Origin: Cotesia glomerata
Lineage: Eukaryota > Arthropoda > Insecta > Hymenoptera > Braconidae
Assembly (NCBI RefSeq): GCF_020080835.1
Contig: NC_058164.1
Coordinates: forward strand, 3,931,666-3,995,665
Direction of reading: 5' to 3'
Length of the DNA: 64,000 nt
In this document: piece by piece, positions 53,242-64,000 of the stretch
Position numbering within the stretch: the stretch's first letter is position 1
How the letters are laid out: every line of letters starts with the position of its first letter
The notes under the pieces: model-generated
What the model saw: only the letters and a program-made list of their open reading frames with translations
Databases searched by the model: none
Told to the model about the DNA's origin: nothing
Made by a program: the position numbers and the translations under genes

Positions 53242-54831
53242 CTGAAACAATCAGTAGACTTGATTAATATATAACACTAATAATTAATATTAATATTAAC
53301 ATTTTATTATTAAATCAAATATTTGGTGAACTTGATAAATGACAAGCGATCAAACAACGCCCAGCTTTTATGTATATTGTTTTTTCACTCATTCATTTAA
53401 AAACTGTTTACTTATAAATAATTTTATTGTCATAACTCATAACAAATAAATAAATAATATAAAAATTAAGTTAGCCAATATTTAAAAATTTGTAGAATTT
53501 TTTTTATTGAAAAAATTGATAAAAAAAAAAATTTTTATTTCTAAAAAAATTGAAAAACTATAGGTGCAATTTTTTAGTTTTAATTTAATAAATGAAAAAA
53601 AAAAATTAAAAACGTCGGCTAATTTTAGTATTATATAAATAATAATGAAAATTAAGTTAGCCGACTTTTAAAAATTTTTAGAATTTTTTTTATTAAAGAA
53701 TTATTACAAAAAAAATTTTTCATTTGTTAAAAACTTTAAAAGCTTTAAGTGCAATTTTTTAAAAATATTTTTTAGTTATGATTTAATAAATTAAGCAAAA
53801 TAAAAAAATCAAAAATGTCGGCTAATTTTATTATTATTGAAAATTTAGTTAGCCGACATTACTTTTTAATTTTTTTTTTATTAAAAAAATGAAAAAAAAT
53901 TTTCATTTGTAAAAAACTTTAAAAACTGTAAGTGCAATTTTAAAAGAAATATTTTTTTTTTCTAATTTAATTATTAAAAAAATTAAAAACGTCAGCTAAC
54001 TTTGGTATCATAAATAATAGTGAATTTAGAAGACATTTAAGAATTTTTTATAGTAATAAAGTTAGCCGACATTTCTGATTTTTTTATTTTGCTTAATTTA
54101 CTAAATTATAACTAAAAAATATTTTTAAAAAATTTCACTTATAGTTTTTTAAGTTTTTAACAAATGAAAAATTTTTTTTTTTGCTTTTTTTTTAAATAAT
54201 TCTGTAATATAAAAAATCATAAAATTTTTTAGATGTCGGCTTACTTTATTTTCATAAATTTTTTTATCAATTTTAAAAATGAAAAAATATCTCCGTGTAG
54301 AAATTTTAAAAAATTGCCAGTGCGAATTTTTTTTTTTATAATAATTTTGTTATAAAAATTAAAAGAATTGTTAGATGTCTGCTAATTTCAGTATCATAAT
54401 CATAAATAATTATGACAGTAAAGTTAGCCGAAATTTGCATATTGTTAGAATTTTATTTATTGAAAAAATCATTACAAAAAATTTTTTTTTTTAAATTTCA
54501 TTAGTGAAAAATTGTGTGCAATTAAAAAAAAATTTTTTTTAGTTCTAATTTAATAAATTAGCAGATATTTAATAATTTTTAGAATTTTTTCAACAGATAA
54601 ATAAATTATGGCAAAAAAAATGAGAAAAAAAATTGACAAGTAGAAATTTTAAAAAACAAAAAATGCAATTTAAAAAAAACATTTTTTTTGTTAAATAAAT
54701 TAAAAAACTATCAAGTGACTGCTAACTTTGAGTCATATAAATTAAACAAAATAAAAAAATAAAAAAAGTCGTTTAACTTTATTATTATTAAATAATTATA
54801 TATACTAAGAAAAAAAAAAAAAGAAAACTTA
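53242..54831 (-). other. sina: Candidate sina 5'UTR intron, filled by AT-rich repeats
   Basis: On the minus strand a donor TTATG|GTAAGT lies near 54831 and an acceptor TTGTTTCAG ends at 53242. Between them are at least six diverged GTCGGCTAA/TTAGCCGACAT repeat units (about 53455-54780). The transcription start would lie upstream, around 54850-55400, where base composition is less extreme. Confidence 0.4.
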
Positions 54832-54849
54832 CCATAAAATAGCTCCAAT

Positions 54850-56380
54850 AATTAAATAAAAAATTGAACAAAACAAAAGAAGAAACAAAGTGGTAATATT
54901 TTCATTGAATTTCAATGAAACGGACGAATGTAATTTTTATAAGCTATCGACTCTAAATCCGATGATTTTTTATACCCAGATGAATTTAAACGATACATTA
55001 AGAATGACGACTTAAACGTCGATGGTAAAAATTTCACGTGACACACCATAGGTATATACATTAAAATAACACTAATACTTTATATTCAATTAATAGACAG
55101 CTAGGCTAACTAGAGTGAACCTCAAGTCTTGGATTAGATGTTAGTCTGACAGCAACCAAACTCGACTGGATAGCAAATAAAAGCAGCTCCAATCGTAACA
55201 ACAAAAAAATTGTTGGAGGTTATTGTATCATGATTTCCATAGCGAATTCATATCATCGCAATCACTATTGCACTGACCACTCTTGGTGTCAGTTAATTGC
55301 GCAAGAGTCCTCATTACACGACGATAAATAAAGCGACATAACTTAAGACGATGATATAATTATTATTTTAATAAAATAACATTTTTTTTCTTATTATTTT
55401 TTTATCACTAACTCACTCACTTTTAGTCACTGAAAATAATTAAATTTTTATTTAATTATTTATTATTATTATTGATTTTTTTTTTTTTTTTTTTATATAA
55501 CTATTGTTATTTTTAAAAGTACACGTAAATTATTATTATTAGGTATTACTAGCGTGTAATAAGTTTATGTATGCGCTGAGGTTTACTTGCTAGCTGTACT
55601 GGTACTTCGCGTTTAATTAAAACAATGCCAGTTTACAGTTTACGTGTTTTATTGTCCGTTGATTTTTTGTTCGATACACAATATACAATACACGCAATCG
55701 TTTGTACTTTTAAAATCCTTTTTGTAATTATTACAGTATGTAGACTGTGTGTATATGTGTACTCTATGTATTATATGTAGCGTGTAAAATAAAGTTGTGT
55801 GACGGTATTTACCTACGTGAATTTATAAATCACCAGAAACTTATTACAGGCTACAATACCACACCAGAAACAAGCACGAGTGATAATTTTATAATTCTCT
55901 TTAGAAAAATAACACTGCAACGCGTCAAAAGTTTATAAAAAAAAGAATTATTTTAATACTTATTACATTGTAGGCTGTACACATACTTTTTACTGTTTGT
56001 ACTGTATGTATTATTATGGATGTTAAATATAGATATATTTTCCTCCCTTTATTTTACTATACTAAAAATTTTATTGGATTGTCGAACTCGCTCCCAGGTC
56101 TACGCATACACTCACATTTTTTTTTACAGATAAAATGGCTTGAAATTTTTAATAGATACTGGAAAATTAAACGATTAATTTTTTTATCAACTTTAATGAT
56201 AATAATTAAGGGGCTAAGTATTAATAAAATTTAATTTTTTTATAAGCCCGTTTACAAATACAGTTTTATTTACAAATCAGCAGTCGGTAAAGGAATTGAG
56301 CGCTGATTGGTTTAAAAAAAAAAGCGCTAAATTCAAATGATTGAAATATGGTTTTAAAGAAAATTAATATTATTATGGTA
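54850..56380. other. Probable sina promoter region and intergenic DNA
   Basis: 54900-55330 is less AT-rich and carries no repeat. 55330-56380 is AT-rich, with a T run near 55480. The frames at 55747-55938 and 56016-56234 have no supporting features. Confidence 0.3.
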
Positions 56381-56384
56381 AAAT

Positions 56385-56880
56385 TAATATGAAAATTAAG
56401 TTAGGTGACATTTAAAAATTAAAAAATTTTTTTTTATTGAAAAAATGACTACAAAAAAATAGAAAAAAAGTTTTCATTTGTAAAAAACTTTCAAAACTGT
56501 AAGTGCAATTTTTTAAAAATATTTTTTTGTTCTAATTTCATTATTAAAAAAAAAAAAATCAAAACATTAAAGTCAGCATTGACATTTGACAATTTTTTGA
56601 AATTTTATAATAAATAATAATAATGATATTTTTTAAAATTTTATGACATTAAAATTAGCAGTCACTTGACCATTTTTTAATTTTATTTAACGAACAATTT
56701 TGTTTCGAAAAATTATTTTTAAAAAATTGCATATTTAATTTTTTTAAATTTCTACAAATCAATTTTTTTTTTTATTTTTGTTTGTCATAATTTATTTGTC
56801 AAAAATATTATTAAACTTATTAAATATCTGTTAAATTAATTTTAATAAAATTTGCACTAATACATTTTCTTAAATTTCTA
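56385..56880. repeat. AT-rich dispersed repeat field (GTCGGCTAA family)
   Basis: Diverged units with TTAAGTTAGGTGACATTT, AAACTGTAAGTGCAATTTT and TTAGCAGTCACTTGAC, the last also found near 59880, 61610 and 62020. Confidence 0.55.
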
Positions 56881-57361
56881 AATATGAAATTTTTTTACAA
56901 TAATTAATTTTTAGAAAAATTGAAGAAATTTGATTATAATAAAATATTATACAAAAATTAATTACTTTATAATGAAGACTTAATAAAATATTATTTATTT
57001 TATGAATATTATTATTTTATAATAGATATTTTTATAATTTATAATAAAGTGAATATAATCTTCTTTATAAATCAAAAATTCGTGACATTAAAGTTTATAA
57101 TTAAAGAATATTTTATTTATTTATTAATCTCGTTAAAAAAAAAAAAATTCTATAGAGGTGCGTATAGCACCTGTGCATAGAACGAGTACATATTAACAAA
57201 AATATATTTTATTATCAACAATCTCTTAATATATAAGATAGTAATATAGTAATACTTAATACAGTGCAAGTTAAAAGAAAATCAACCTAGCAAGCTAGTT
57301 ATTTATATAAGTTTTATAAGTAATATTGTTGCAACACTTAAATTAATATCACGATTTTTAA

Positions 57362-58640
57362 CTAATTATCTATTTTTATCCATTCTCTCAGTTTTTTGTA
57401 TATTAGTTTCTTCTTATCATTCAAAGTTTTCATCTCTATAGGTAATTTATTATAATATTTTAAAGCTACATAATAAGCACATTGTGTGTAAATTATTTTA
57501 CTTATTTTTAGCAGTGACAGTTGTTTATGTCTTGTACAAGTTATTTTATCATTATAGAGATTTATGCAATCTTGATAATAGAAAGATAACGCAGTGGTAA
57601 TGAAAGTTTTTCTGATCCCAAGGGGAGTGTTGTTGATATTAGTTACGCACAATTTACTTAGTAATCTATTTTGTATATTTGAGATGATTTTAATTGACTT
57701 ATCATATGCACCTCCCCAGGCAATAATACCATAATTTATTATGCTTTCGAGTAGCCCATGATATATTATTTTCATGGTTTGTGGATTTAATATTCCTGTC
57801 AGTTAGTAAAGTACAAAAGTGAAATATTTGAGTTTTTTGAATAATTCCAGAGCATGGTTGTTCCATATGATTATCAAAGTGTATTCCAAGATATTTACAA
57901 TGTTCAACTCTTTTCAACGGCTTATAATTAATATGTACTTCAAACTCAGTTGGGTAAATATCTTTATAATTGCCGAAAGTTATAAATGTAGACTTATCTA
58001 TATTGAGAGAAAGAGAGAGAGTTGATTCTCTCTAAGCCATAAATCAATTTTATGTAACCATTCAATTAATTTATTTTTAACTATTAGCCAGCTTTTTCCT
58101 GAGCATAATATGGCTGTATCGTAAGCATAAGAAACTATGGTATCATTCGATAAAACATTAAAAATATCATTGATATATATTATAAATAATAGGGGCCCCA
58201 AGACAGTACCCTGGGGGACGCCCACAGTAACGATTCTGGTATCACTTATTTTTTTATTTATTCGATTTGAATGCCAAGGCATCAGCCAAATGGCAAAAAT
58301 ACAAAAGTAAGTAGTATAAAGTACATGTAAGAGTATAAACAGGTCTATATAAACATATTAACAATATTTAAATTAGAAGAAATAATCAACTAATTACAAC
58401 AATCAGTCAAAGTGAAATGAAATAAGAGTAACAAGGAATTTAAAAATATAATATAACTGCCAGTATTATTAATTAATTAATAATAGTATTATTTAATTTA
58501 ACTACTTGGGATCTATTATATAGATAGGATTTTAGGAGTTGATGTGGTATACCCCTAATTCCATACCTCCATAGTTTATCCATCAATATTTTATGATTGA
58601 CAGTGTCAAAAGCTTTATATATTGCCAAGTATTTATTAAT
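57362..58640 (-). pseudogene. Degenerate non-LTR retrotransposon reverse transcriptase
   Basis: Minus-strand fragments in order: Lys-Ala-Phe-Asp-Thr-Val-Asn-His-Lys-Ile-Leu (58600 region, RT motif A), TRIVTVGVPQGTVLGPLLF (58282-58190), and the active-site box where YADD has become Ala-Tyr-Asp-Thr (58110 region). The C-terminal part has YGIIAWGGAYDKS (about 57720). The frame is broken several times, about 200 bp of unrelated AT-rich sequence lies between motif A and VPQG, and no endonuclease is visible. It belongs to the Jockey/CR1/R1-like group of non-LTR elements in the broad sense. Confidence 0.8.
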
Positions 58641-59720
58641 TACTAAATAAGACTTTGTGTATTATATATTGTTTTTTTAAATACTGAGGAATAAAATTAG
58701 AAAGTAAAATAAATGTACATATAATTATATTAAAATTATAATAAAATTTTTTTTAATTTTTTTAATTTTTCTCCTAAATGGATTTAAGTTACCAAACAAG
58801 ACTGACAGAAATTTTTTATTTTTTTAAAATGAATGAGAATTAATTTTTTTAAATGATTTTTATTATTTATTAGTTCTTAACTCTTAATGTATCTATCTAA
58901 ATGATAATTTAAAACTTTATTTAATTTTAAGCGTAAGATTTATTGATTTAAAATCATAAAAAAGCCGCGACTGTATTTACGATAAAATTCGCGCCAAAAT
59001 TCAAATTCAAAAAAGTGACCCCTGTCGAGAGTTCCAAGAAATAAATATTCGCGAATATTTGCAATTTAATAAAAAACTAGAGATAAATTACAAGAATGAG
59101 CTGCGTAAGAGTAAACAATAATATATAAATAAATAAAAAGTAATATTAAAAACCCGGGGTAAGTATTTACAACAACAATTTATTTATTTATTTAAGAAAA
59201 TAATTGATGGGAGATTTAAGCAAAGGGGCGCGGTGGCTCGCGAAATTAAAATCTTTCTTTCCTTTTTTATTTTATTACTATTATTATTATTATTTCTATT
59301 ATTCTCTCTCTCCATTCCGTGGTTAGTGAACGCGAATTCGTGCATTACATTCTACATCGCCAAAAAACAACAATGGTCGTAGAAAGTACGGGCAAAAAAT
59401 CACACCCATAAATCACTGGCTGATATATATATTTAATACAATAAATATAATTGGAATTACATATAACCAACACGCAACATGACCATTACGCACATATTTT
59501 AACAGTGATAGTGATAGTGATAGCAATGTTAATGGTAATAATGTTAATAAAATTAACAAATATAAATAGTTTCCGGAAAATGTAAATCCGCAACTTCTAC
59601 GGAATCAACATGGTGATTTTATTATTATTTTATTTTATTTCTTGTTAATAATTATTGCATGACTATTAAGAGAAATTTAGAAATTTTACATTTTATTTAA
59701 TATAATTAATAATTATTTAA
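58641..59720. other. Intergenic DNA, nothing specific
   Basis: The less AT-rich patch 58960-59400 could be the promoter or 5'UTR of the plus-strand gene at 60198. No splice donor was firmly identified. Confidence 0.3.
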
Positions 59721-60180
59721 ATTATTAAATTTAACAGTCACTTGACCATATTTTTATTTTTTTTTTAACAAACAAATTTGTTCAAAAAAATTGTGTTTAA
59801 AAAATTGCATTTTTTATTTTTTTTTTTTAATTTCTACAAGTCAATTTTTTTTGCAATAATTTATATGACATTAAAGTTAGCAGTCACTTGAAAATTTTTT
59901 AATTTTATTGAACAAAAAAATTTGTTCCAAAAATTATTTTTAAAAAATTGCACTTTATATTTTTTTAAATTTCTACATGTTAATTTTTTTTTTCTAATTT
60001 TTTTCTGCCATTATAAAATATTTAAAATTATTAAATATGTGCTAAATTAATTTTCATTTATTAAATTAAAACTAAAGAATATTTTTTTAAAATTGATCTT
60101 ATAATTTTTCAAGTTTTTTACAAATAAAAAATTTGTTTTTATTTTTTTAAAATAATTTTTCATTAAAAAAAAAAAAACTT
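59720..60180. repeat. AT-rich dispersed repeat field
   Basis: Units with TTAGCAGTCACTTGA and AATTGCATTTTTTATTT blocks, the same family as near 56600 and 61600, directly upstream of the acceptor at 60197. Confidence 0.5.
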
Positions 60181-60197
60181 AATTTTCATAATTTCAG

Positions 60198-60470
60198 CAT
60201 GGACCTGGCAGAAAAAATGAAAAATATCGTCGCTAAAGGAATGCAAACAGAGATGGGTCCACCAACAGGAACTGGAGGAGCTGGAGGCGGGGGCGGTAAC
60301 TCTGGATACCCACAAGGTTCACCCAGCGGTGCTGGGTATATTACTGAGAAAATGTACATGCTTTTGCAATTATATTTACAAAACAAAGGATGGAATCCTA
60401 GTATTGAATTGCTCCAGTGTTTTACGGAATTGAAAGAGGCTTCCATGTTACCCAGTGCTGCATACTTACA
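60198..60470 (+). CDS. Unknown gene, exon 1
   Basis: The start codon lies one base after the acceptor, so a non-coding 5' exon must be upstream. It encodes MDLAEKMKNIVAKGMQTEMG, a Gly-rich linker, and the first helices of the putative domain. Confidence 0.75.
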
Positions 60471-63140
60471 GTAATTAAAATTTTTTTTTATTATAATTTA
60501 GATTATATTGAAATTTATTTATTTATTTATTTGAACGCCTATCGGCATAAAACATCAAATTAATTTATAATTTATAAATTTTTAATTCTAAAAATCTATC
60601 TCGAAAATTATACAAAAATAAATTCTTAATTAGTGATGCTTAGTAAAAATAAACAGTATTATTAACTCTCTCGGAGTACACATTTCTCAAATTGACCTCA
60701 CTTAACTTCCGAAAAATTGTAACTCAGAAATTATGCCTTTTATCGGAATTCAGGTTATTACATTTTTGACTATGTAAAAAAATGCTCTTTTGGATACAAT
60801 CATTATTATTCTGAGTTAAATAGTTTTTAATGTTGAAAAAATTAATTAAAAAAAAACCTATTTTCGAGAAATTAGCAGACATCTGACAATTTTTTTAAAT
60901 TTTATTACAAATTAAAAAAAAAAAAATTATTTTAACACACCTGTAATTTGTTTTTAAATTTTACATGCAGAATTTTTTTACTCCATTTTTTTATGATATA
61001 ATTTTTATAAAAATATAAAAAATTGTCAAATGTCTACTGATTTTAGTATTGTTATCAAAAAAATTAAGTTAAAGGTTTGATAACCTTACATGCGCGCGCA
61101 CTTTAATGAATAATTAGCGATCGAGCTTTTTTAAAATAAAATATTTTTTGTTAATTATTAAAAAAATCAATTACATTCAAATTCACAGACATATCTCTTA
61201 ATAAACTGAATAAGTTTTATCAACTCATAATAACTCTTTGGGAAAGCCCCAAATTGCAGGGAAAATTTGACTTTTCAAGAGTTTTTTCAGAGAATTATTT
61301 CCACAAGAATTTCTACAAGAAGTTTTAATAACTATGAATAACTTCTGGCAGAGTCCTAAATCTTGCAAAAAATCTGACTTTCTGAGTCGAATGTAGAGTT
61401 TCCCCAACTTAATAAGACTTTTTGAGAAAATAAAAAATTTCATGAACTATGATTCGTACTTATTAAAATTTTTTCACAGTTATTTCAGAGAAATTTTTCC
61501 ACAAGGAATCTGTTAATTTTTTAGATTTTTATAACTAAATTGTTATGAAAAAATTTGAATAAGAAAATTTCAAATCTAGAAATTAAAAAAAATTATGACT
61601 TTAAAGTTAGCAGTCGCTTGACAATTTTTTGATTTTTCTTTAAGAAATAAATTTGCTCCGAAAAATTATTTATAAAAAATAGGAAAATTAATTTAGCAGA
61701 TATTTAATAATTTTTCTAATAAATAAATTACTGCCTAAAAAAAATAAGAAAAAAAATTGACATTTAGAAAATTTAATAAATTATAAATGCAATTTTTTAA
61801 AAATAATTTTTCGGAACAAATTTTTTTTGTTGAATAAAATTAAAAAAAATGGTCAAGTGACAGCTAACTTTAATATCATCTAAAAAATTGGATTTTTTAT
61901 TTTTTTAATTTTCTAAATGTCAATTTTTTTCTTATTTTTTTTTTATATAATTTATTTATTAAAAAAATTCTTAAAATTATAAAATGTCTGCTAAATTAAG
62001 TTTCATAAAATTATGACAAAGTTAGCAGTCGCTTGACAATTTTTTGATTTTTTTTTATTAAATTAATATGCTCGGGAAAATTATTTCTAAAAAATTGGAT
62101 TTTTTATTTTTTTAATTTTCTAAATGTCAATTTTTTTCTCATTTTTTTTGACATAATTTATTTATTAAAATTCAAAAATGTCTGCTAAATTAATTTTCAT
62201 AAAAAAATTAAGTGCTAATTTATTAAAAATATTTTTTTTTTAGAATTGATATGTAATAAAAAAAAAAAAAAAAATTTTTTTTCAATGCCTGCTGATGTCA
62301 GTATCATAAAAATAATTTTATTTTTCAGAATGATGGCATCTAGAGTAGCATTGGACGCCCACGGTCGTTTGATATTACGAGAAAATGGTAAAATAATACT
62401 TCCCTACGAGCATTTTGCAAACGCAGTGATGCTGAAGCACATGAACGGGCCGACGGGATTGCACCTGGGTCTCGAGGGGACCGTGAGAGCTGTAATGGAA
62501 TCTTACACCATCGGCCGTGAGTGTTTCGGCATGGAGAAGGAGTTTATAATCGAAGTGGTCCAAAACTGTCCCAACCCAGCGTGTCGATACTACAAGAACC
62601 AGATGGAGCTGACCCAGAAGATGGGCCACATGGCTCCAACTTACATCCAGGACAGCGAAGCCGCTGCCTCGCTGCTCAGGTCCAGCTTCTCGCACAACTC
62701 TGACTTCGGGATGAGCAACTCCCAGTCCAACAGCAGTCACATGCCTGTCGCTGGCTCCTCTTCCAGCGACTTGTCGGAGCTTCAGCAGCGGAACACCACC
62801 CAGATGAATCTCCAGCAGCGGCCTCCAAGTCGTCCTTCGCTTAATATTCCCCACAGACCGGCTTCTTCTCAGGAACGCAAGCAGTCTTTAGGAAAGCATC
62901 ATTACGAGTCTATCATGGCTAATAATAATGCTGCAGCAGTGGCCGCTGCTGCGATGAATGATCATAAACTCACAGATTTTTTGAGGTCTAATAATATTGA
63001 CAGCATCGAAGGACTCAATAGTCTGGGTCTTGGCAATCTCCAGGGACTCAGTAATGCCAATAAGGATTTACTTGCGCTACACAACGGCGCTTGGGCTAAT
63101 GATGACAAAAATTCGCGTCCTAATTCTTCTAATTCAGACA
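60198..63140 (+). CDS. Conserved protein of unknown identity (two exons, continues past 63140)
   Basis: Exon 1, 60198-60470: acceptor TTTCAG|CATGG, initiator ATG at 60199, donor TTACA|GTAATT. Exon 2, 62329-63140: acceptor TTTTCAG|AATGAT, donor GACA|GTAAGT. The join gives Leu-Gln-Met-Met-Ala-Ser in frame. The gene lacks its 3' part. Residues 1-50 are low complexity with a Gly-rich stretch. Residues 50-165 look like a folded domain (MYMLLQLYLQNKGW, LDAHGRLILRENGKIILPYE, FGMEKEFIIEVVQNC, with a Cys-Pro-Asn-Pro-Ala-Cys pair). The rest is Ser/Asn/Gln-rich with a poly-Ala stretch, which hints at a nuclear regulatory protein. I do not recognise the family. A SATB/Dve-type N-terminal ubiquitin-like fold is a weak guess only. 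Confidence 0.7.
60880..62215. repeat. AT-rich dispersed repeat field within intron 1 of unknown gene
   Basis: Repeated TTAGCAGTCGCTTGACAATT and AATTTAGCAGATATTTAAT motifs in both orientations (about 60880, 61030, 61610, 61690, 61840, 62020, 62170) fill the intron 60471-62328. The minus-strand frame at 61225-61443 has no support. Confidence 0.6.
62329..63140 (+). CDS. Unknown gene, exon 2
   Basis: GC-rich exon of 812 nt. It encodes the second half of the putative domain and a Ser/Gln-rich region, then HKLTDFLRSNNIDSIEGL and GLGNLQGLSN. It ends at a consensus donor, so translation continues right of the window. Confidence 0.85.
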
Positions 63141-63330
63141 GTAAGTTTTAATTGAAAAAATTGTTTTTATTTATTGTTAAAAAATTTATAATAAATAGGT
63201 CCAAGATTTTTATTTCCGGAAATATTAAAGTTGTAAAAATGTTGAGGAAAATTTAATTTTCCATCATAAATCTCTTTTATATTTTTTTTTACTACCAATA
63301 TTTTCAACGTAATTTCTTAATTAAGAATTA

Positions 63331-63534
63331 CTAGTAACCTTGCAGTCACTATGTGACTGTCGTGATTTGTGAAATATAAAAAATTGAAATTTTGCTTTAT
63401 TAAATAATGACTTTTGTTAAATTGCACTGTACTTTCTTAAATATTGACATTTTTAAAGATATAAGCTCATCCCGATGTTACACTCATCAAGAGCTTTCAT
63501 TTAAGTACCCACATGCATTTTTGATATATTTTTC

Positions 63535-63578
<44 letters not shown>

Positions 63579-64000
63579 TAAATATATAAAATATATGAAA
63601 AAATGATGTGGGTACTTAAATGAAAGGTCTTGATGAGTGTAACATCGGGATGAGCTTATATTTTTAAAAATGTCATTAGTTGACAAGATAGCAATGTTAG
63701 TTCTTAATTATTGACATTTTTAAAGATATAAGCTCATCTTGATGTTACACTCATCAAGAGCTTTCATTTGAGTACCCACATGCATTTTTATATATTTTTC
63801 ATATATACATATATATCATACATATAAATATATGAAAAATTGATGTGGGTACTCAAATGAAAGGTCTTGATAAGTGTAACATCGGGATGAGCTTATATTT
63901 TAAAAGATGCCAATGTTCACAAAATACAAGGTCATTTCTTTATTATTGATATATTAAAAGATATAAGCTCATCCCGATGTTACATTTATCAAGAGCTTTC
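63331..64000 (-). mobile_element. Helitron, 3' part, running off window
   Basis: Minus-strand 3' end CTAG|T with its last base at 63331, preceded by the GCAGTCACTATGTGACTG hairpin. More than two palindromic units follow up to the right edge. It lies in the intron after exon 2 of the unknown gene. Confidence 0.8.

Noticed and set aside
62375..62854. 159-codon minus-strand frame
   Set aside because: Antisense shadow of exon 2 of the unknown plus-strand gene, which has splice signals and a domain-like protein.

Overview
This window looks like nuclear DNA from an insect. It is very AT-rich, has multi-exon genes with GT/AG introns, carries orthologues of well-known animal genes, and is full of transposable-element debris. 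The base composition and repeat types suggest a hymenopteran, possibly a parasitoid wasp. That placement is an inference, because nothing in the sequence fixes the taxon.

Four protein-coding genes can be supported by spliced reading frames. (1) Plus strand, 5582-32931: an ensconsin/MAP7-family microtubule-associated protein. Twelve coding exons join in frame over 27 kb to about 1,116 residues; the true first exon was not found. (2) Minus strand, 45772-39633: an RSBN1/KDM9/DPY-21-family JmjC-type histone demethylase in three exons (1,319 residues), convergent with gene 1. (3) Minus strand, 53146-50105: the seven in absentia (Siah) E3 ubiquitin ligase in four exons (279 residues). (4) Plus strand, from 60198: the first two coding exons of a conserved gene I could not name, running off the right edge and divergent from sina. 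The four proteins share no obvious pathway.

Most of the rest is mobile DNA. The dominant component is a non-autonomous Helitron family with about twelve copies. It has 5'-TC and CTRR-3' ends, a 7-8 bp hairpin just before the 3' end, and A/T flanks. Its interior is a tandem array of roughly 240-bp units, each a near-perfect palindrome with arms of about 95 bp. Copies sit in introns of ensconsin, the RSBN1 gene and sina, and between genes. One ensconsin intron (19013-26506) is a three-level nest: a Helitron (19145-26449) interrupted by an unclassified element (19956-26110), itself interrupted by a 4,471-bp DNA transposon (20955-25425). That transposon has roughly 540-bp terminal inverted repeats, an 8-bp target duplication and a multi-exon, almost intact transposase gene.

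Other repeats are two copies of a 1.06-kb inverted-repeat MITE with 4-bp target duplications (one split by a pogo-like MITE), a family of short MITEs with ACACAGAAAAAA ends, a degenerate non-LTR reverse transcriptase, a 15-bp minisatellite, two tRNA-like sequences, and an AT-rich dispersed repeat carrying a TTAGCCGACAT-like motif that fills the flanks of sina and gene 4.
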